A DNA stretch of 64,000 nt from Micropterus salmoides (lineage: Eukaryota > Chordata > Actinopteri > Centrarchiformes > Centrarchidae). This document shows, piece after piece, positions 24,433 to 35,770 of this stretch. Position 1 is the first letter of the stretch, and each line of letters opens with the position of its first letter. The DNA is taken from NCBI RefSeq assembly GCF_014851395.1, contig NW_024041150.1, forward strand, positions 13,354,137 through 13,418,136. The letters are read 5' to 3'. The translations under genes were made by a program, and so were the position numbers. Under the pieces are notes generated by a model. That model was not told the origin of the DNA, did not search any database, and worked only from the letters and a program-made list of their open reading frames with translations.

Positions 24433-24446
24433 ACTAAGTTTAGAGT

Positions 24447-24785
24447 GGGAGCAAGAGCATTTAGTCATCAAATGCCTCCATTATGGAACAGGTCCCAATT
24501 TGGGTTCAGGAATCGGACAAAATCACCACTTTTAAGGCTAGACTTAAGACTTTTCTATTTAATAATACTTTTGTTAGGGCAGGTTTGAGGAAACTTTAAA
24601 TTGTTAGATCGTTTTATCTTTTTATATGTTGTTTATTCTGATTGTATTTTATCACGTGTTTTATTACATGCATTCTGTATTTTATGGTTTATTTTATTTT
24701 ATTTCAATGCATTTTCTAAAGTGTATTGGGACCATGTCTTTGGTGCTATTGCACTTTAAATAAAGCTCGACTTGACTTGACTTGA
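24447..24785 (+). mobile_element. LINE 3' end, 3' half of the interrupted copy
   Basis: This continues the copy at 23440-23649: 'ggaacaggtcccaatttgggttcagg' corresponds to the end of ORF2 (compare 33900-33930). It then continues through an AT-rich 3' UTR to the tail 'aataaagctcgacttgacttgacttgact', whose TTGAC repeats are the usual short-repeat LINE terminus. Confidence 0.75.
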
Positions 24786-25244
24786 CTCACCTTTTTCTTT
24801 CTGCAGACACACCTAAGAGAGCAGCTGAGGCCAGCCTTTGTTTGGTGCTTGATTTTATTCCAGTCACCTGAATGTCTCCAACTGGGGTAGAGGAATGTGC
24901 TTCCAGTCAGGCAAGTTTTAAAAATAGACGTTATTAGAAGAGCCAACCACTGTTTTTTCCCAGTTATGTTAGTTTTTTTTGCCTCAACTAAGTCATTCAA
25001 CGAGCTATTTCATGTTTTTGGCTGTATTAAAGGGGGGACTTAAGGGTAGAGTAGCCATCTCGCATGGGTGTTAATGGTTTTGATGTGATCTAAGTTGGTT
25101 TGTGCAGCATAGTCTCTAATTGTGTGTTTTCTTTTTGTTTTGATTTATTTAGAAAACCATACAAGCTACACTGCACTTTTCCTTCTGATGTTTTGTAATA
25201 AAATGCTTCCAGTTTATTCTGGCACTTGTGTGTTGAGTAGCATT
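24786..25244. other. No feature recognised
   Basis: AT-rich sequence; no frame or repeat supported. Confidence 0.3.
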
Positions 25245-26579
25245 CACTGTAAAAAATTATCTAGGTGGTTCAACTTAAAAACTCAAGTTCAATTGCCGCC
25301 TTAAAAATGTGAGTAAACTCAACTTTAAGAAAAGCTTTGTTTCAACTCATGATGTTACATTATCCAATTTGTTTAATTAATGATAATTTGTTGTTTGAAC
25401 TTAATACTGTGAGTTTAAACAACTATCTATATTACATTGTCCATTCAAGGAAACTTGCTTTCACTTGTCTAACATACAATTCTACACCCCTTCAACTCAC
25501 ATTTTTAAGTGCAGATAACTCAACTTGAAGATTGCCTTTGTTTCAACTCATAAATTTAAGTTCATAAAGTGGATATAACTACAGTGTTCTAGTTGTCCCA
25601 ATGTTAGTTAAATGAACAAGTTTGAGTTATTCTAACTCATAGTTTCAAGTTAAAGCAACTTAACCAAATTAATACTACTTTCCATTTCAAGTTAAGGGAT
25701 TTAAATTCCAAATTTGTTTCAATTTACATCTATAAAGGGCCTTGAAGACAGACCACAACAACAGCACCACTGTGCTATTATCTTCTTCTATGACTTGTGA
25801 CGGGGCAGGGTAGCTTGCTGGTGCGCCTGTGCACGCCACAGTCAAAGTTCAAAATAGCAGCAGATGTCACCTCCTTTCTGAAAGGGCCTTAAGGCCGTTA
25901 TCAGGAACCCTTTCCACCGGTGGCACTAGTCTTGTTTACCACAGATATTCTATTGATATTCTATGTAGTCTATATTTTGGTTGGAATTTAAATATATGAG
26001 TTATCTGTAGTGTATAATTAGCAGGGCTGAGCAAGAACACCAAATTTTCTGTATCTGTACTCAGATTTTGCAGGGCTTAATCTATAAGTGGGTGGTATTA
26101 ACTGGAAGTTATTTAAACCTGAAATTTCTATCAGAACTTGCTAGATTTATTAGAAAACCATTTACAGCCTCAGAATAGAGCTTCAGAGAATAGTAATTGA
26201 TTTTTTTATATTCATATATTTATAGTTTATAACAAAACAGGTATTGACACATTTTACTCTGATGATACTCATAGAAAGTATCTGTACCGGATACTCGTTT
26301 TAACCAAGTACTTGCTAAACCCTAATAATTAGTTGATAATGTATATATTTTTCTCAAACTCAAAAGACGCAGCAGCTAGGCAATCCTCGTACTCTTACAT
26401 ACGTAAGTTCAATCAACACGACAAAAGTGTCAAATAGTGATGATGCAATAAATTAATGCAAGTTTAACTTTGTAAAACTCATACAGTTGAGTTCAAAATC
26501 CAAAACTTGTCAGAGCTATTTGAGTTAAAAAGAAGAAGTAAGTTGACATGACTAAATGGGTCTATGATTCTTTTCAGTG
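25245..26579. mobile_element. CACTA/EnSpm-like non-autonomous element (~1.3 kb)
   Basis: The left end CACTGTAAAAAATTAT and the reverse-complemented right end CACTGAAAAGAATCAT are similar. The interior carries many 'caacttaa', 'aactcaa' and 'tcaagtta' motifs in both orientations, a composition seen in teleost CACTG-ended elements. The flanking trinucleotides (att / ttg) do not match, so the ends are not proven. A hAT MITE is nested at 26022-26324. Confidence 0.45.
26022..26324. mobile_element. 303-bp hAT MITE with perfect 8-bp target duplication
   Basis: The termini CAGGGCTGAGCAAGAAC (left) and TAGGGTTTAGCAAGTAC (right, reverse-complemented) match at 13 of 17 positions. The element is bounded by identical octamers ATAATTAG (26014-26021 and 26325-26332), the target-duplication length of hAT transposases. 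The interior has no coding capacity. It lies inside the CACTA-like element, so it is younger than that element. Confidence 0.85.
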
Positions 26580-27420
26580 TTGGGTCACTCAACGATTGTC
26601 CTTTTTCAGCTTTGTTCCTTTTCAATAACGCCCAATGGTGACATATGTTGTTATAAATTTGTTGTAACTCACCCAAGAAGCAGAGAGGGGCATAAATATT
26701 TCAAAAAGTGTCTTGTTACAAATTACATATGCTTGCTCATCAAATGTATCAAAATACAACATTATGTAAGATATGTTTTTTTGTGCGATTTGGTGCCCCT
26801 TCCTTTCACAGTGTAATTCACCACTGTTGTAAATAAGGGCAGCTGTCCATGGGCATTTGTTCCATTAGTGTGACAACAGAAAGAATGAAAGAATGCCTCT
26901 CGCTAACGCCTGGGAGCCTACTGCTTAGTCACTCTCTATTTATCTTCTTTGCTTCCTCCATCCATCATCCATCCTCTGTCTCTTCGCCTCTGCTAACGTT
27001 ATGCCCATAGAAGCTCCTGAGCTCGGTTTCCTTGCTCCAGCTCAACACTGGCGCTGCTCTAGACCGCAACAGCAGTATAAAGTTGCTTGAAACTTGGGTG
27101 GCAAGCTAGCCAACAAAGCTAGACAGCAACCAACCCAAGAGCACTTACAGCAATGTTACAAATGTCAGAGTGTGTTATCTAGTAAGTTTGCTCACATCAA
27201 CTCTTTATAGCTAGCAGTTAAACCTCCGTCTGTGAAACCTTATTTTGATTTTGCTTGAGTCGACAACTTTGCTAACATAGCCAAACATCAAGCAAGTGCA
27301 ACAACACAAGACACTGCAAGCCAGCTAATAAGTTATTACTGACTAGTCCAACAGCAAGAAGGCCAGCTCGAAATCGGTCCTGCATCCTGTCAGCTCACGT
27401 CACCGAATTAAAAAAAGTCC
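26580..27420. other. No gene recognised
   Basis: Mixed sequence; no supported frame. 'gctagccaacaaagctagac' near 27105 is a small inverted pattern without further support. Confidence 0.3.
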
Positions 27421-28310
27421 AGTGTTTAATCTTGTCTGGTTGGTTGCTCATCATTATCCCTTTTTCTCTTCCCCACTTCCTCTAACAACATCATCTTCAC
27501 TTGAAACACACTTATTACAGAAATTTCAGTAACCAGACTAAAATACGTAGAACATATTTGCAGAATATTAACAATGTGTGTGTAGAGAACTGTGTGTGGT
27601 GTTTGGTTCAGGTTGGGATTACAGGTTGTGGTTGTGTAGCTGGTGCCATGAGTTGTACCTGGCAGCCCCCAAGGCACGTTTCACAGAGGTGTGCAAAATT
27701 TCTGTTGCACATCTCATGTCCAGACGTACAAAATGCCACTTGAAGCCATTCCCTAAATCCAACAGGAAGTCGGCCAACACAGTATATCTAATGCAATAGG
27801 TCTATTTCGTTAGGAGGACAATAAGTACAGTCATATAATTATTATATTATATTAATATATACTGTATAAATGATATTATTATCTGACATATATGTTGTGC
27901 AGGTTTAAAAATACAAAACGAAAATAATCTGCCATGAATGACGATGTAATTGAGAGGTTCAGCAACATTCTTTGACAATGAAACACAGGGATAGGCCGCA
28001 TAGCTATCAGACATCACTGAAACTAAAAGCTGTGTATTGATATTGAAAGCTGAAAATGGATACATTGTGACTACTTATCAGTTTAAGTGGTTTAAGACAA
28101 TGAACTGGCTTCATATAAAAGCTGTGAGGTAGAAAATACATCAGTCAATAAGCATGTATTGAAATTCTTAAAAAGCAATTCATTACATTTTTTAATGACA
28201 AAACATTTTAGCATTCTTTGTGTTATTGTACAAGTGAGCACCCCAGTTTACTTGTATTTATTATAACAATATGCAGCAATTGTTAACTTTAGAGAGAAAT
28301 AAAACCATTA
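27421..28310. repeat. Dispersed repeats shared with 4.3-5.3 kb and 11.3 kb
   Basis: 27725-27780 ('gacgtacaaaatgccact', 'ccaacaggaagtcggcca') and 27880-28140 ('gaggtagaaaatacatca') match parts of 4330-4440 and 5205-5280. 28195-28300 matches 11326-11430 directly. No gene is present. Confidence 0.5.
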
Positions 28311-28655
28311 CGCCTTCATTTGATGTGCAGGGTTTTTCCTGGCTCAAAATGAGGCAGAGGTGGTCCCATCCTGATCACGTGCATGTGTATTGTGCCTTCT
28401 ATTGGCCTTAAACAAACACTTTTTAGAAGCAATGTATTTTAAGATTTAATAAATTATATGATTAAAGAAATTGGCAATTATCATGTCTGTGCATATTTTA
28501 TAAAAAAATAATAAAGTTACACTTTTAAACATTAACTATACACAGTTAACAAAAAGCAAGACATTCAAATTAAATACAACATCAGTGATTATTTTGATTT
28601 ATAGTTCAGGGTCCTCTTGCAGGTTATCTGAAGTGAATCCCTCAATATTAAATGT
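28311..28655. other. No feature recognised
   Basis: AT-rich sequence without a supported frame. Confidence 0.3.
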
Positions 28656-29308
28656 TCATAAACCAGTGTTTGTCATTGTTATGACTCATCCTGGTGCGTG
28701 TTGGTATACTGCTGTCTTCACAGAAGCAGATATATGACGTCATAGCCTCTGTAAACTCATCCAGAATGTTGGTAGCAGTCCTGAAAACACCCCTGTCAGT
28801 ACAGTCCAAACATCCTGAACCATGCCTTAGTTATGCTGCTATAGGCCTAGACTGCCGGGGGATTTCCTATGATGCACTGAGCTCCTCTCTCCTTCTCCTT
28901 CTCTACTTTCTCTCCCTCTGTATGCAACCTCATCCCATTATTGCATGTTACTAACACAACTTCTCCCCTTTCTGGTAGTCTTGTGCTTCCTCGTCCCTCT
29001 CCTCTCTCCTATCACTTCCTGCAGGTTTTCTGGCTCTGGAGCTGTGGAGTCTGGATCTGTGGCTGCGGGTCACCTGCTTCCCCCGTGTTCCTGCTCGACA
29101 CCCTCTGCTGTAACAACTATTGTTGCTAGTCCTATTGTTATTATTGTTATTATAATCATTAACATTACTATAAATATCTGTACCATTTTTCATTTAGTTT
29201 ATAGCAACATCACCTTTACTGTACCTCTGTGTGTATATTGTGTAGGCTGCCTCCCCTCTCTCTCTCTCTCCTTCCATCCATCTCTTTTTCTCTCTGTTCC
29301 TCTCCTGC

Positions 29309-29342
<34 letters not shown>

Positions 29343-30370
29343 CCCCTCTCTCTCTCTCTCTCTCCCTCTCTCTTCTTCACCCCAACCGGTGGAGGCAGAT
29401 GGCCGCCCACCCTGAGCCATGGTTCTGCTCGAGGTTTCTGCCTCTTAAAAGGAAGTTTTTCCTTGCCTCTGTCGCTTAGTGCTGCTCTTGGTGGGAACTG
29501 TTGGGCTCCTGTAAATAACATCACAGAGTACGGTCTAGACCTGCTCTTTTATGAAAAGCGCTGTGAGATAACTGTTGTTGTGATTTGGCGCTATATAAAT
29601 AAAATTGAATTGAATTGAATTGAAATGAGATCCTCAACAGCTTCAATGGTCCATTTCTTTGACATCCTCACTACAGGTTTAATTTCTGCCTGTGTGCAGG
29701 AATCAGATGGACCATCACGTGATCAGAGTGTCCCAGTGGAGCGCGTGTGACAGCATGATAGGCACTGCTAACTGTGGTGTAGCAGTGATCCAAAGTGTCC
29801 AAACCCCTCTCTGGTTGGACACTGCCGGAGTCCCTGCCGGCAAAGATGCACGAGCGACCTCGCTCTTTTCACCGCCCGAACAACAGCCAGCCAAATGCAC
29901 CAAAATGCACAATAATTCCACTGATGGGAATTTAATCCGCTGGAGTTATTCCCCTGATGTTCAGGAGCTCTTCTCTGGTGAAGAGTTTTAACTCTGCACT
30001 GTCTCTACATCACGGTAACAATTTGTCCGTTGACTGCCTGGAGGGGTAGCTAATGTTAGGAAAGGAGAGCGGAGGCAGCTGGGGGATGTCTTGTCACTGT
30101 GTGTTGCAGCTCAGTGTGTTTTTCCACCAGTCTTTTTGAGTCTGACTGGGAGAATTACGACGCATGTTTTTTTGTGTAGTCACAAGAAAGCACAAGAAAA
30201 GGCTGGACTACAAACGAGCTGTTTTCAGGCAGTTCGAGCATTGTTTTCTGTGGGAGATGGAAACTCCCTTTGGGGTGGACTTTAGGCCTTTTCACTATTA
30301 CATGCACAAAAAAAGTATATAACTCAATAACAGACAGGGAAAAAGCCAACAAGCATAATATGACCTCTTT
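28656..30370 (-). mobile_element. LINE fragment (endonuclease region plus 5' leader), minus strand, split by a nested insertion
   Basis: 28656-28810 and 29630-29990 match 2690-3000 and 3620-3720 of the first LINE, for example 'gatcagagtgtcccagtggagcgcgtgtgac' and 'gcactgctaactgtggtgtagcagtgatccaaa'. Much of the endonuclease is deleted. 30000-30370 is the 5' leader: reverse-complemented it begins 'ttaaagaggtcatattatgc', a phrase common in teleost LINE 5' regions, and it matches 12811-13058. The fragment is interrupted at about 28815-29628 by another LINE's 3' end. Confidence 0.75.
28815..29628 (+). mobile_element. Nested LINE 3' end with long CT-rich tract
   Basis: The insert begins near 'ctgaaccatgccttagttatgctg' and ends 'gcgctatataaataaaattgaattgaattgaa', a LINE 3' terminus with short tandem tail. 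It is nearly the same as 34003-34832. It contains a (CT)n microsatellite at 29255-29378, and the frames on both strands there are low-complexity artefacts. The host LINE resumes at about 29629, matching 2822 on of the first copy. Confidence 0.75.
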
Positions 30371-33329
30371 AAAGTTGTAGCTGATCTGTCATGTTATCAT
30401 GATGATAGCACATGAAACAGTAAACACAGCTCCTCATTCAAAAAAGCTGACCGCTTGAGTGAATTTACTTTCCGTGATTGAAAACAGCTTCTTCTGTATA
30501 ACTCTGTGAAAGTGTGACATGTCCACCTGATTTTTCGTGGTTTTGGTAAGTACTGTGTACTATAGGTGCAGAGCAGTACCAGCACCTCAACATTTTACTG
30601 TACGCTCACCTGTTTCCTCTCTCGCCTGCCTGCCAATCTCCGTCGGCGGAGACAGAGGAGGGAGAAGCTCAGGTGCCTTTCATGCAGCCGTGTGCATAAA
30701 GTAGCTCATCAATGTCACTTTTTGTTAACCCTCAAATCACAGCCTGGATAGGGCGGGACTTTGAAAATTTTTTGACAGCAATCGGTGTCATTAAAGTGGG
30801 GACATTGGGGACATGTCAGAATCAGAATGTCCCTGTCACTTTTTGAAATCATTTGTTAAACATTTTTTAAAAATCAGTTTGCAACGACAAATGTTGAATA
30901 ACAAATTAAAATACTTTGAGAAAGGTTTACTTGCACAATAAGACAATGTGCAAAGCAATTTAAATATAAAAGAAGCGAATGCGCATTATCCAAAAAAAGT
31001 TACTTAAGTTACCGATTACTGCACTAGATTCTGTTATATTTTTATATTTTGAATTGTCACCTGCGACCTGAATTTATTTATTTTGTTTATTTGACAGGGA
31101 TAAACGCACAGGACATTGCTTTATAATGAATACAAAGGAGATGCCATGCATACAGGTTTCAGTTCAGTGTTCACAGAGTTGTTTCAGTTTCAGCCCTTGC
31201 TTTAAATGTGTATTAAAAACCTTGAGTTCTATCAATGTTTTAATTTCAGATGGTAAAGTGTATGCCTCTTACTGAAAACGATGTCTGACCAAATGTTGTT
31301 CTACGTTTTTGCTGCTATATAGTTTCCACTTACTGCCAGTTTAAAAGTTGTCAAGAGACACAGAGAATGTCCTGGCAGTTAGATAGGAAGAGAGCCCCTT
31401 TAAGACACGGCCACATTGCCCAAATGAATTTTCTAGTTTACTGATTAAAATGCTGTGGTTGACAGTATCTAAGGCTGCAGTCTGTTCTAGAAATGCTAGG
31501 ATAGAAGGTTTGTTTGTAGCATTGTTGATCTTTTGACCACTGACTACTTCAAAGCTGTTTCAGCAATGGTTAATGGGGGACGCATGGCTGGCTGTCCAGC
31601 AGAAGGCAAACGTGAGGCAGAGGAGCAGGCAGTGATCCTGAGGTACAAGAAACAAAAGGTTAGTCACAAAGAAAACACTAGGAAGCAAAGGAGAGATGAT
31701 GAGGCAGGAGCTCTGAGTTGATTGAGCCTGACATGTGAAACAGAGTTTTTAGTTCTTAAACAGCTGATCAAAACTAGTTCAATCAACCCTGAGTGTGTTC
31801 ACTGAGTTAGTACGTGGGGAATGAAAAGAAAACTACAATTCACCATGGCAATGAGTAAATAAAGAGTGAAGTGTCCATTTCAATCCAGTGGCGCTAGAAA
31901 TGTGAATTCATAATAACAAGGACCATTTCATTTATCTTAAAAAACTGTAGTGGAGGAAGGATTAATGATTCAACACTATTACATTTGATTCAGTGAAGCA
32001 TATTCATTGTTTAATAAAGAGCTGATATCCTTCTGTATGTTGCATTGGATTTATTTAGCTGATGGGAACAAAATGCAGGTGGCAATAACTGAAGATGAAA
32101 TTATGAATCAAACAGATAAGAATAAAGATTGTGGTGATTTGCAGTTTAAAATTAGTCTAGGTTCAAACTGACTCTATTTTACATGCATTTTGAAGACTAT
32201 CTGTAGATGTTCAAAGACTTTGGAACTCCATTTAGTCCATACCCAAAGTTAATCATGGTGCATCGAATTTTGGTCACTGTTTTTGTTCAAATCTAACTAG
32301 CAGTTACTAAGCCTCTAGTGTCGAGTTTATGCCCTAACTTAGGAGAGAAGTAATTGTTGCACATCTGAATAAAAACTCAGTATGGCTTTGAATATCTTTA
32401 CTAAAATCTGCAACATACATAAACAGATCGAAACATTGTTATCAGCATGTTCAGTTCAAACTCATGTTAAGTTACAGAAATGCACTGCTATGTTGAGGCT
32501 TCTCACATAACTCACTAACAGTATACCAATAAAGGAAAACATTTGGCACAACTCCTACATTATACAGATTTGTATTGTAGCTCCTGTTTATTACAGCTGC
32601 ATGTAATGTTACACGCTTTACAGACACAATTTCTTATCTTGAAACCGGTAGTGGGGTAGGTTGTAACAAAGGAACACCATGAATTATGAACTATGTTCTC
32701 ACTAGGTCTGTGATATTCCTGTAGAGCATTGCATTGGTGCCGTTTGTAGTAAACAAATGTGGGTACTTGGTATTAAAGTTTGAGCACTCTAGCTAAATAA
32801 ATCAGCAAGTTATAGTTGCTGAAGCAAAAAGTGTTACAACCACACCAACCGGTCTTTTGGCTTTTGTCTAATTAGCTTTAAACTGGAGTCAGTGGAAGCC
32901 TAGTCTTTTGTTCATCACCACTCACTTCCACAAAAGCCAAGAAAAACACAACAGGGATAGGAGCTGGGAGGGGCTGCTGCCTGCCTGTCAGCATGTCTGT
33001 GTGTCTGATGTGCCGACAACACTGCTGAGACACTGAGGGAGAGAGAGAGGGAGAGAGGAAGGGAGGGCCTCGAAACTCAACAAAGTCTCATCTCCCAAAC
33101 TGATATTTAGATTTTTTATTAAATAAATAGATTTAACAGGGAAGATGTATGACATTCTCATTGTGTACTCTTCTGGGAAAGATTTGGAGCATGTGCCATC
33201 ATGAAAAACTCTGCCTGTGTTGCCCAACACACACCTTTTATAGCAACACGCACAAACTCCAACTGAGTTGACACAGAAACAACAAACTTATTCAACGTCG
33301 CGGGACCGATTATCAGTGTAGGCAGTCAA
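30371..33329. other. No gene recognised (2.96 kb)
   Basis: No frame above 80 codons with a recognisable domain. 31055-31160 ('tttgtttatttgacagggataaa') and 33105-33150 ('aataaatagatttaacagggaaga') look like two copies of a common tail motif. A purine run 'gagggagagagagagggagagagg' lies at 33035-33058. Confidence 0.3.
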
Positions 33330-33849
33330 AGTAAAAGTCTACAGAGTCTACTGAAACTTGACATGAGGGAGGTTAAGGCATACAAATGTGTGGCAATAGC
33401 ACTGAAGTTCCTGATAAAACCTCTCAAAACTGTTTTCAAACTCCAGAAAGCATTTTATCAGTTTACCATAACAAGGTACTCTTAATGACCACTTAAATGC
33501 AGTTTTCCACTCATCCCACTCCCTAATCCACAGATGCTGAAGATATTAACAACCTTTAGGGGTGTAACGATTCTCCAAATCCGCAGTTCTATTTATTCTA
33601 TTATTATTATTATTATTATTATTCTATTTATCATCAATCTTGGTGTAACTAGTTTAACTTGCAGGCATGATCACTCTATCATTACTGGACCAAATACGCC
33701 GTTGTCTTACTAATTTTAACAATTGCAGCATTTTGTTATAATAAATATAAGTAAACTCGTGGCGCTGGCTTGTACAATAACACACAGAATGCTACAATGT
33801 TTTATCATTACGTCACATCTTTTTCAGTACTTTCCAGCAGTTCAGAATA
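33330..33849 (-). repeat. Inverted copy of the 11.28-12.06 kb block, part 1
   Basis: Reverse-complemented, this segment aligns in order with 12060-11860 (Gypsy scrap: 'tggcaatagcactgaag', 'acatgagggaggttaa'), the (TAA)n tract (33598-33624), 11800-11735 ('aacttgcaggcatgat') and 11410-11285 ('caattgcagcattttgttataa'). Together with 35110-35760 it is an inverted duplicate of about 2.1 kb. Confidence 0.7.
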
Positions 33850-34832
33850 ATAAATTTCAGTCCTGTGAGGCCCCTCTGTACATTGGGTAGCTCCTCTCCT
33901 GTGGAACCAGGTTCCAGTTTGGGTTCAGGAGGCAGACACCATCTCCACATTTAAGACTTTCCTCTTTGATAAAGCTTATAGTTAGGGCTGGCTCAGGTGA
34001 GTCCTGAACCATCCCTTAGTTATGCTGCTATAGGCCTAGACTGCTGGGGGACCTCCCATGATGCACTGAGCTCCTCTCTACTCTACTTTATCTCCCTCTG
34101 TATGCAACCTCATCCCATTATTGCATGTTACTAACACAACTTCTCCCCTTTCCGGTAGTCTTGTGCTTTCTCGTCCCTCTCCTCTCTCCTCCCATCACTT
34201 CCTGCAGGTTTTCTGGCTCTGGAGCTGTGGAGTCTGGATCTGTGGTTGCGGGTCACCTGCTGCCCCCGTGTTCCTGCTCGACACCCTCTGCTACAACTAT
34301 TGTTACTAGTCCTATTGTTATTATTGTTATTATAATCATTAACATTACGATTGTTATCATTAACACTACTATAAATATCTGTACCATTTTTCATTTAGTC
34401 TACAGCAAAATCACCTTTACTGTCTGTACCTCTGTGTGTATATTGTGTAGGCTGCCTCCCTCCCCTCTCTCTCTCCTTCCATCCCTCTCTTTTTCTCTCT
34501 GTTCCTCTCCTGCCCTCTCCCTCTCTCTCTCTCTCTCTCCCCCTCTCTCTCCCCCTCTCTCTCTCTCTCTCCCTCTCTCTCCTTCACCCCAACCGGTCGA
34601 GGCAGATGGCCGCCCACCCTGAGCCATGGTTCTGCTCGAGGTTTCTGCCTCTTAAAAGGATGTTTTTCCTTGCCTCTGTTGCCTAGTGCTTGCTCTTGTT
34701 GGGAACTGTTGGGCTTCTGTAAATAGCATCATAGAGTACGGTCTAGACCTGCTCTTTTATGAAAAGCGCTGTGAGATAACTGTTGTTGTGATTTGGCGCT
34801 ATATAAATAAAATTGAATTGAATTGAAATGTC
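33850..34832 (+). mobile_element. LINE ORF2 end and 3' UTR inserted into the inverted duplicate
   Basis: 'ggaaccaggttccagtttgggttcaggaggcagac' encodes the typical last residues of a teleost LINE ORF2. The 3' UTR with a (CT)n tract (34455-34590) follows, then the tail 'gcgctatataaataaaattgaattgaattg'. It is nearly identical over its 3' 830 bp to 28815-29628 and separates the two halves of the inverted block. Confidence 0.8.
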
Positions 34833-34929
34833 GTTTGGATGAGTGGAACTGATGATTTTCAGAAGAAAGTTCTTTGTTTCTTGCCATTTTGAGCCTGTAA
34901 TAGAAACCCACAATTGCTGATTATCCAAC

Positions 34930-35090
34930 AAAGGTTAAAGTCAAGGGAAACTGGACTTGGTTGAAGATACTGGAAGACGTTTCGTCCCTCATCCAAAGGA
35001 CTTCTTCAGTTCTGACTGACTGGCAAGGAAACTCAGCTATTTAACCTCAGTGGGGTCGTTATCCCGGGTCATCGATACCGCTGGTTCGTT
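34930..35090. repeat. 'gacgtttcgtccctcatccaa' repeat, possibly Penelope-like
   Basis: The phrase 'gaagatactggaagacgttt' with 'cctcatccaaaggacttcttc' is a widespread fish repeat that I associate, with limited certainty, with the ends of Penelope-like retroelements. No coding part is present. Confidence 0.3.
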
Positions 35091-35109
35091 AGTGTTCCTT
35101 GTTGCTGTG

Positions 35110-35770
35110 ACAGTGGGTGACATTATGATCGTAATTCTATGATGCCAAGGAAATTCCCATTATAGGTTGACCCAAAACGTTCATCATCTCCCCTATATGC
35201 AAGTCCTCATTCCCCCAAGAACTTGATCCCTGCTTCAACTCTTTTCAAAATGTCCCTCCAGTATTTACGTTCCCAATCAAGTGGCTGCATGAGATCTGCA
35301 TCTATAGCACTGCCCTTTGTCCACTGTTACAATGCAAGCATTCCTGATCTGTGTTCTGCACTATTTGTTGTCTTTCCATCAAGTGCTTTATCTCGGACTG
35401 AAACTGGGTATTTTTCACTGCGGATTTGAAAGGGGAATGGTCCTCATTCAATAAGCACTGGCTAAACAATGTCACTGGAAGTGCAATAATGCAGGGTCAG
35501 TGACCTCATAGCAACAGGAATGGACTGGTTGCTGATTTGATTCTTGAGAACTGCCTAACTGCTCCTGAGGTGGAAATGATGGTTCATGTATACCATTAGC
35601 TGTTGTCGTTTCGCCTTTTAAAGATGGCTCTGGGTCAGTGACAACATTACTGGAAACTAGTTTTAGTTCCTATCTCACAGCCGACAATAGTGCTGCTGTC
35701 ATCATTACTACTATCAGAGGGTTTTTGAAAGAAGTTGTCAATCAGTGGAACTACACACCAACAGGTTGTA
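35110..35770 (-). mobile_element. Inverted, internally deleted copy of the hAT-like transposase
   Basis: Reverse-complemented, this aligns with 10740-9930: 'cccattataggttgaccca', 'atcaagtggctgcatgagatctgcatctatagcactgccctttgtccac', 'gcagggtcagtgacctcatagcaac', 'taccattagctgttgtcg'. About 190 bp covering the zinc-finger region (10325-10510) is missing at the junction near 35365. It is non-functional. Confidence 0.8.

Noticed and set aside
29229..29618. Frames through the (CT)n tract (also 34125-34622)
   Set aside because: Ser/Leu/Pro runs come from the microsatellite in a LINE 3' UTR; both strands are equally open.
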